A DNA stretch of 64,000 bases from an uncultured Methanoregula sp. Its GTDB lineage: Archaea; Halobacteriota; Methanomicrobia; Methanomicrobiales; Methanospirillaceae. The notes below the pieces were generated by a model. The model saw only the letters and a program-made list of their open reading frames with translations, ran no database searches and was not told the DNA's origin. The position numbers and the translations under genes are program-made. The stretch lies in NCBI RefSeq assembly GCF_963677065.1, contig NZ_OY781872.1, positions 1,359,419-1,423,418 of the forward strand, given 5' to 3'. This document shows positions 62,283-64,000 of this stretch, piece by piece (position 1 is the stretch's first letter; every line of letters begins with the position of its first letter).

Positions 62283-62693
62283 ATGATGGAAAAAGCAGGT
62301 TACCTCCAGCGGACCGGATGCAGCGCAATTGACAGCGACGGGAATATGTGCGAAGTGATAGAACTTCATATTCTCGGGACCCGCTATGCCATCCGCCGCC
62401 AGGATCTCATCCGGGCCGTCTCGGGCCGGGTTGTCGTGCAGGTGGAAGATCTTACTCGCAACTGGAACTACTTCCTCGGGAGTACCCGGGGACTGGCCCA
62501 GGTATCCGCTTCCGGCAAAGCCCTGAACATCGACCTCTTTGGCACTGGCAGTTTTACCCTCTCGCTTGCAAGCCTCAAAGGAGTTATGTACGGCAAGGAA
62601 CGCATTGCCCGGATAGGCATGATCCCGCCAGCGTCCCCCCAGCGGTTCCACCGTGTTGCCGAAGGGCAGCAGAAACTAAAAGCCGCAGTCTGA
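62283..62693 (+). CDS. Hypothetical protein after the nitrogenase-like operon
   Basis: The 136-residue soluble protein (MMEKAGYLQRTGCSAIDSDG) has a beta-rich pattern such as IELHILGTRYAIRRQDLIRA, VVVQVEDLTRNWNYFLGSTR and SFTLSLASLKGVMYGKERIA. No family is recognised and it has only two cysteines, both near the N-terminus. It is on the same strand, 125 bp after the K-like gene, with its own TATA box and ribosome-binding site. Functional link to the operon is unproven. Confidence 0.65.
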   Translation: MMEKAGYLQRTGCSAIDSDGNMCEVIELHILGTRYAIRRQDLIRAVSGRVVVQVEDLTRNWNYFLGSTRGLAQVSASGKALNIDLFGTGSFTLSLASLKGVMYGKERIARIGMIPPASPQRFHRVAEGQQKLKAAV

Positions 62694-62731
62694 TCCCGTA
62701 TACCCCCATTCCTGTCCCCCTCTTTTCCCGG

Positions 62732-63307
62732 TTAATAAAACTGGTTCACCGCGTAGATTACCGACGGGGCTCTGCGGATTACCTGCAACGATGCCCCGCC
62801 GGACGGAGCAACTTCGAGCGAGAATTCCATATCCCTGGGAATGCCGTTTGTCGGGTGGGCGCTGAGCGAGAACTGTTCGCCTTTCTCCAGCACGTTATTG
62901 GAAGCTCCCCGCTCATTCTGCCGGTCGGTAATCGCCCAGGTCCCCGGTGTTGTGGAAGAACCATAATACCCCGGCACGGGCCTCAGTTTCTCCAGGTGGT
63001 TCTTGTCGCTGTAGGTCATTACCAATTTTTCCATGTCGATGGCTGTTCCCCCGTTACCCAGCGTAACGCTGAAATTGATCGTGTCGATGGTGCTCCCCGG
63101 TGTTCCGATGCCATGCACGGTCCCGGCCATCATCAGGCTGGAGCTGGCCTCCTGGACACTGGAGTGGACGGTCGCCTCGCTCTTCTGGGTTGCGAAGAAT
63201 CCTGCCCCGATCACAACGTAAGAGAAGACCGCAGCTACCGTAATGAATGCGATGAGAACAATGGCAGCTTCAAGACCGGTGAATGCAGAATCGTTTCGAC
63301 TGGTCGT
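62732..63307 (-). CDS. Archaellin with an ACG at the start position
   Basis: The 191-residue reading frame (if begun at ACG 63307) is an archaellin: TSRNDSAFTGLEAAIVLIAF, then VAAVFSYVVIGAGFFATQKS. The class III signal site is before the FTGLEAAIVL helix. Upstream on this strand are a TATA box at 63347-63355 and GGAGG at 63315-63319, seven bases before ACG. No ATG, GTG or TTG is in frame between the TATA box and the helix; GTG at 63214 would cut the helix. Either ACG is a rare start, or the start codon is lost or misread. The C-terminal half is beta-rich (DMEFSLEVAPSGGASLQVIR). Confidence 0.78.
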   Translation of the reverse strand, partial: TTSRNDSAFTGLEAAIVLIAFITVAAVFSYVVIGAGFFATQKSEATVHSSVQEASSSLMMAGTVHGIGTPGSTIDTINFSVTLGNGGTAIDMEKLVMTYSDKNHLEKLRPVPGYYGSSTTPGTWAITDRQNERGASNNVLEKGEQFSLSAHPTNGIPRDMEFSLEVAPSGGASLQVIRRAPSVIYAVNQFY

Positions 63308-63346
63308 GGCGATCCCTCCTGAGTATTGACACCTTGCTTTCCAATG

Positions 63347-63355
63347 CCTTATAAG
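63347..63355 (-). promoter_or_regulatory. TATA box of the archaellin gene
   Basis: CTTATAAGG on the minus strand lies about 40 bp before the ACG at the expected archaellin start. This leaves a leader of about 15-20 bases that includes the GGAGG at 63315-63319. The gene thus keeps both promoter and ribosome-binding site. Confidence 0.55.
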
Positions 63356-63432
63356 TATCAGCCGCAGCCATGCGTTTCATCTGGTTTACCGCCCTGCATA
63401 GTGCAACATTAATAGTTCCGCGACAGATGATC

Positions 63433-64000
63433 ATGAGTAGAGAGGACTCCTCCTCAGATACCCGGTATACCGACGTGAACCGGCACAAAGGACATGTGGT
63501 CATGACCATGGATGCCACGGAGAATCATTACAAGGATCTTGTTGAGTGCCAGCAGGATTTTCTGGTCAAGTTCAGCCTTGAAGGCCGGCTTCTTTTCGTC
63601 AACTCAGCGTACTGCGAGGCCCTCGGGAAATCCCACCAAGACCTGGCAGGCACGGTCTTCATGCCTGTTTCCGATGAGAAGTATGCCGATGTTGTTGCAA
63701 CGCAGATGACCAAGCTCTTCCGCCCCCCGTTCGCCTGCATTGTCGAGCAATGGATCCAGACCACAAAAGGCATGCGGTGTATCAGCTGGTCGGCCCGGTC
63801 GATCCTCGATGCCGAGAAGAATGTCTCTGCAATCGTTGCTGCCGGGCGGGACATCACCCATCTCAAGAACGAGCATAAAACCCTGCGGAAGCGGGATGAG
63901 GAGCTGATGCTTGTCCTTGAGAGCGGGAGCCAGATGTACTTCTCCCATACTCCCGACCACACTGCCGTATATGTCAGTCCCCGGATCCGGACCCTGCTCG
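63433..64000 (+). CDS. PAS-domain sensor protein (partial)
   Basis: The frame is open at the right window edge with 189 codons visible. After a polar N-terminus (MSREDSSSDTRYTDVNRHKG), a PAS domain starts near residue 30 (CQQDFLVKFSLEGRLLFVNS with AYCEALGKSHQDLAG) and ends with the PAC-like AIVAAGRDITHLK. A second PAS may begin at the edge (ELMLVLESGSQMYFSHTPDH). It is divergent from the archaellin gene, 125 bp between starts. Output domain not visible. ATG 63427 is an alternative start. Confidence 0.82.
   Translation, partial: MSREDSSSDTRYTDVNRHKGHVVMTMDATENHYKDLVECQQDFLVKFSLEGRLLFVNSAYCEALGKSHQDLAGTVFMPVSDEKYADVVATQMTKLFRPPFACIVEQWIQTTKGMRCISWSARSILDAEKNVSAIVAAGRDITHLKNEHKTLRKRDEELMLVLESGSQMYFSHTPDHTAVYVSPRIRTLL

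Noticed and set aside
63270..63518. An 82-residue minus-strand frame over the archaellin promoter
   Set aside because: It overlaps the start of the plus-strand PAS gene and the archaellin leader, and ends inside the archaellin in another frame.
1..64000. tRNA and rRNA genes
   Set aside because: I read for T-loop consensus (GGTTCRAATCC) and rRNA-like blocks and noticed none; a covariance-model scan would be the decisive test.

Overview
The window is chromosomal DNA from a methanogenic archaeon. It is most likely a Methanomicrobiales member close to Methanoregula; that genus placement is inference from gene content and protein style. The archaeal and methanogen signs are a 69-residue histone, RadA, FEN1 with a C-terminal PIP box, an RPA-like OB-fold protein, an archaellin, a presenilin homologue, the YcaO/TfuA thioamidation pair, an F420H2 oxidase and the DUF1890/DUF1894 pair. 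Coding DNA is GC-rich and promoters are AT-rich TATA boxes. Many starts overlap the previous stop as ATGA. I saw no tRNA, rRNA or CRISPR array.

Layout. 1-5520: phosphate regulon, with an AbrB-PhoU regulator divergent from pstS, a fused pstC-pstA, pstB and phoU. 5521-8200: two doubtful small ORFs, a receiver-PAS protein and a decayed PAS membrane protein. 8155-9925: two membrane proteins. 10066-13935: hisD, an intergenic island with a G/C-run inverted repeat, and a KefB-like antiporter. 14047-17057: a pilin-like protein with six Ig-like repeats and a second surface protein. 17111-20911: a coupled operon of a glycosyltransferase, a TPR/winged-helix protein and a BrxD-like ATPase. 21057-23103: small, lipoprotein, thioesterase and TPR genes. 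23245-29075: pyrG, guaA subunit B, argD, hisC, an AK6-type kinase and a CDP-alcohol phosphatidyltransferase. 29172-33348: an RDD/TPR protein, tfuA-ycaO, a GlpM-like protein and a Cys-rich lipoprotein. 33349-33887: a second G/C-run island. 33888-41989: fen1, presenilin homologue, NOG1-type GTPase, HTH-CBS regulator, histone, PRC-barrel protein, phosphoglycolate phosphatase, radA and the RPA-like gene.

42002-46937: lysA-dapL, cutA-fdhD, DUF1890-DUF1894 and a lone receiver domain. 46943-53849: a HEAT-repeat protein, a two-subunit 2-oxoacid:ferredoxin oxidoreductase, membrane and lipoproteins and TspO. 53937-55736: an ABC-type ATPase with a separate Toprim protein. 55828-57579: rubredoxin, F420H2 oxidase and desulfoferrodoxin, a full oxygen/superoxide detoxification set. 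57661-59124: TrkH. 59210-62157: a compact nitrogenase-like H-D-K operon. 62283-64000: a hypothetical protein, an archaellin whose start position reads ACG, and a PAS protein cut by the window edge.

The most promising leads are the nitrogenase-like operon, the BrxD-like/TPR/glycosyltransferase operon, and the ATPase-Toprim pair. Next come the archaellin with no usual start codon and the two islands sharing GACCCCCC words.
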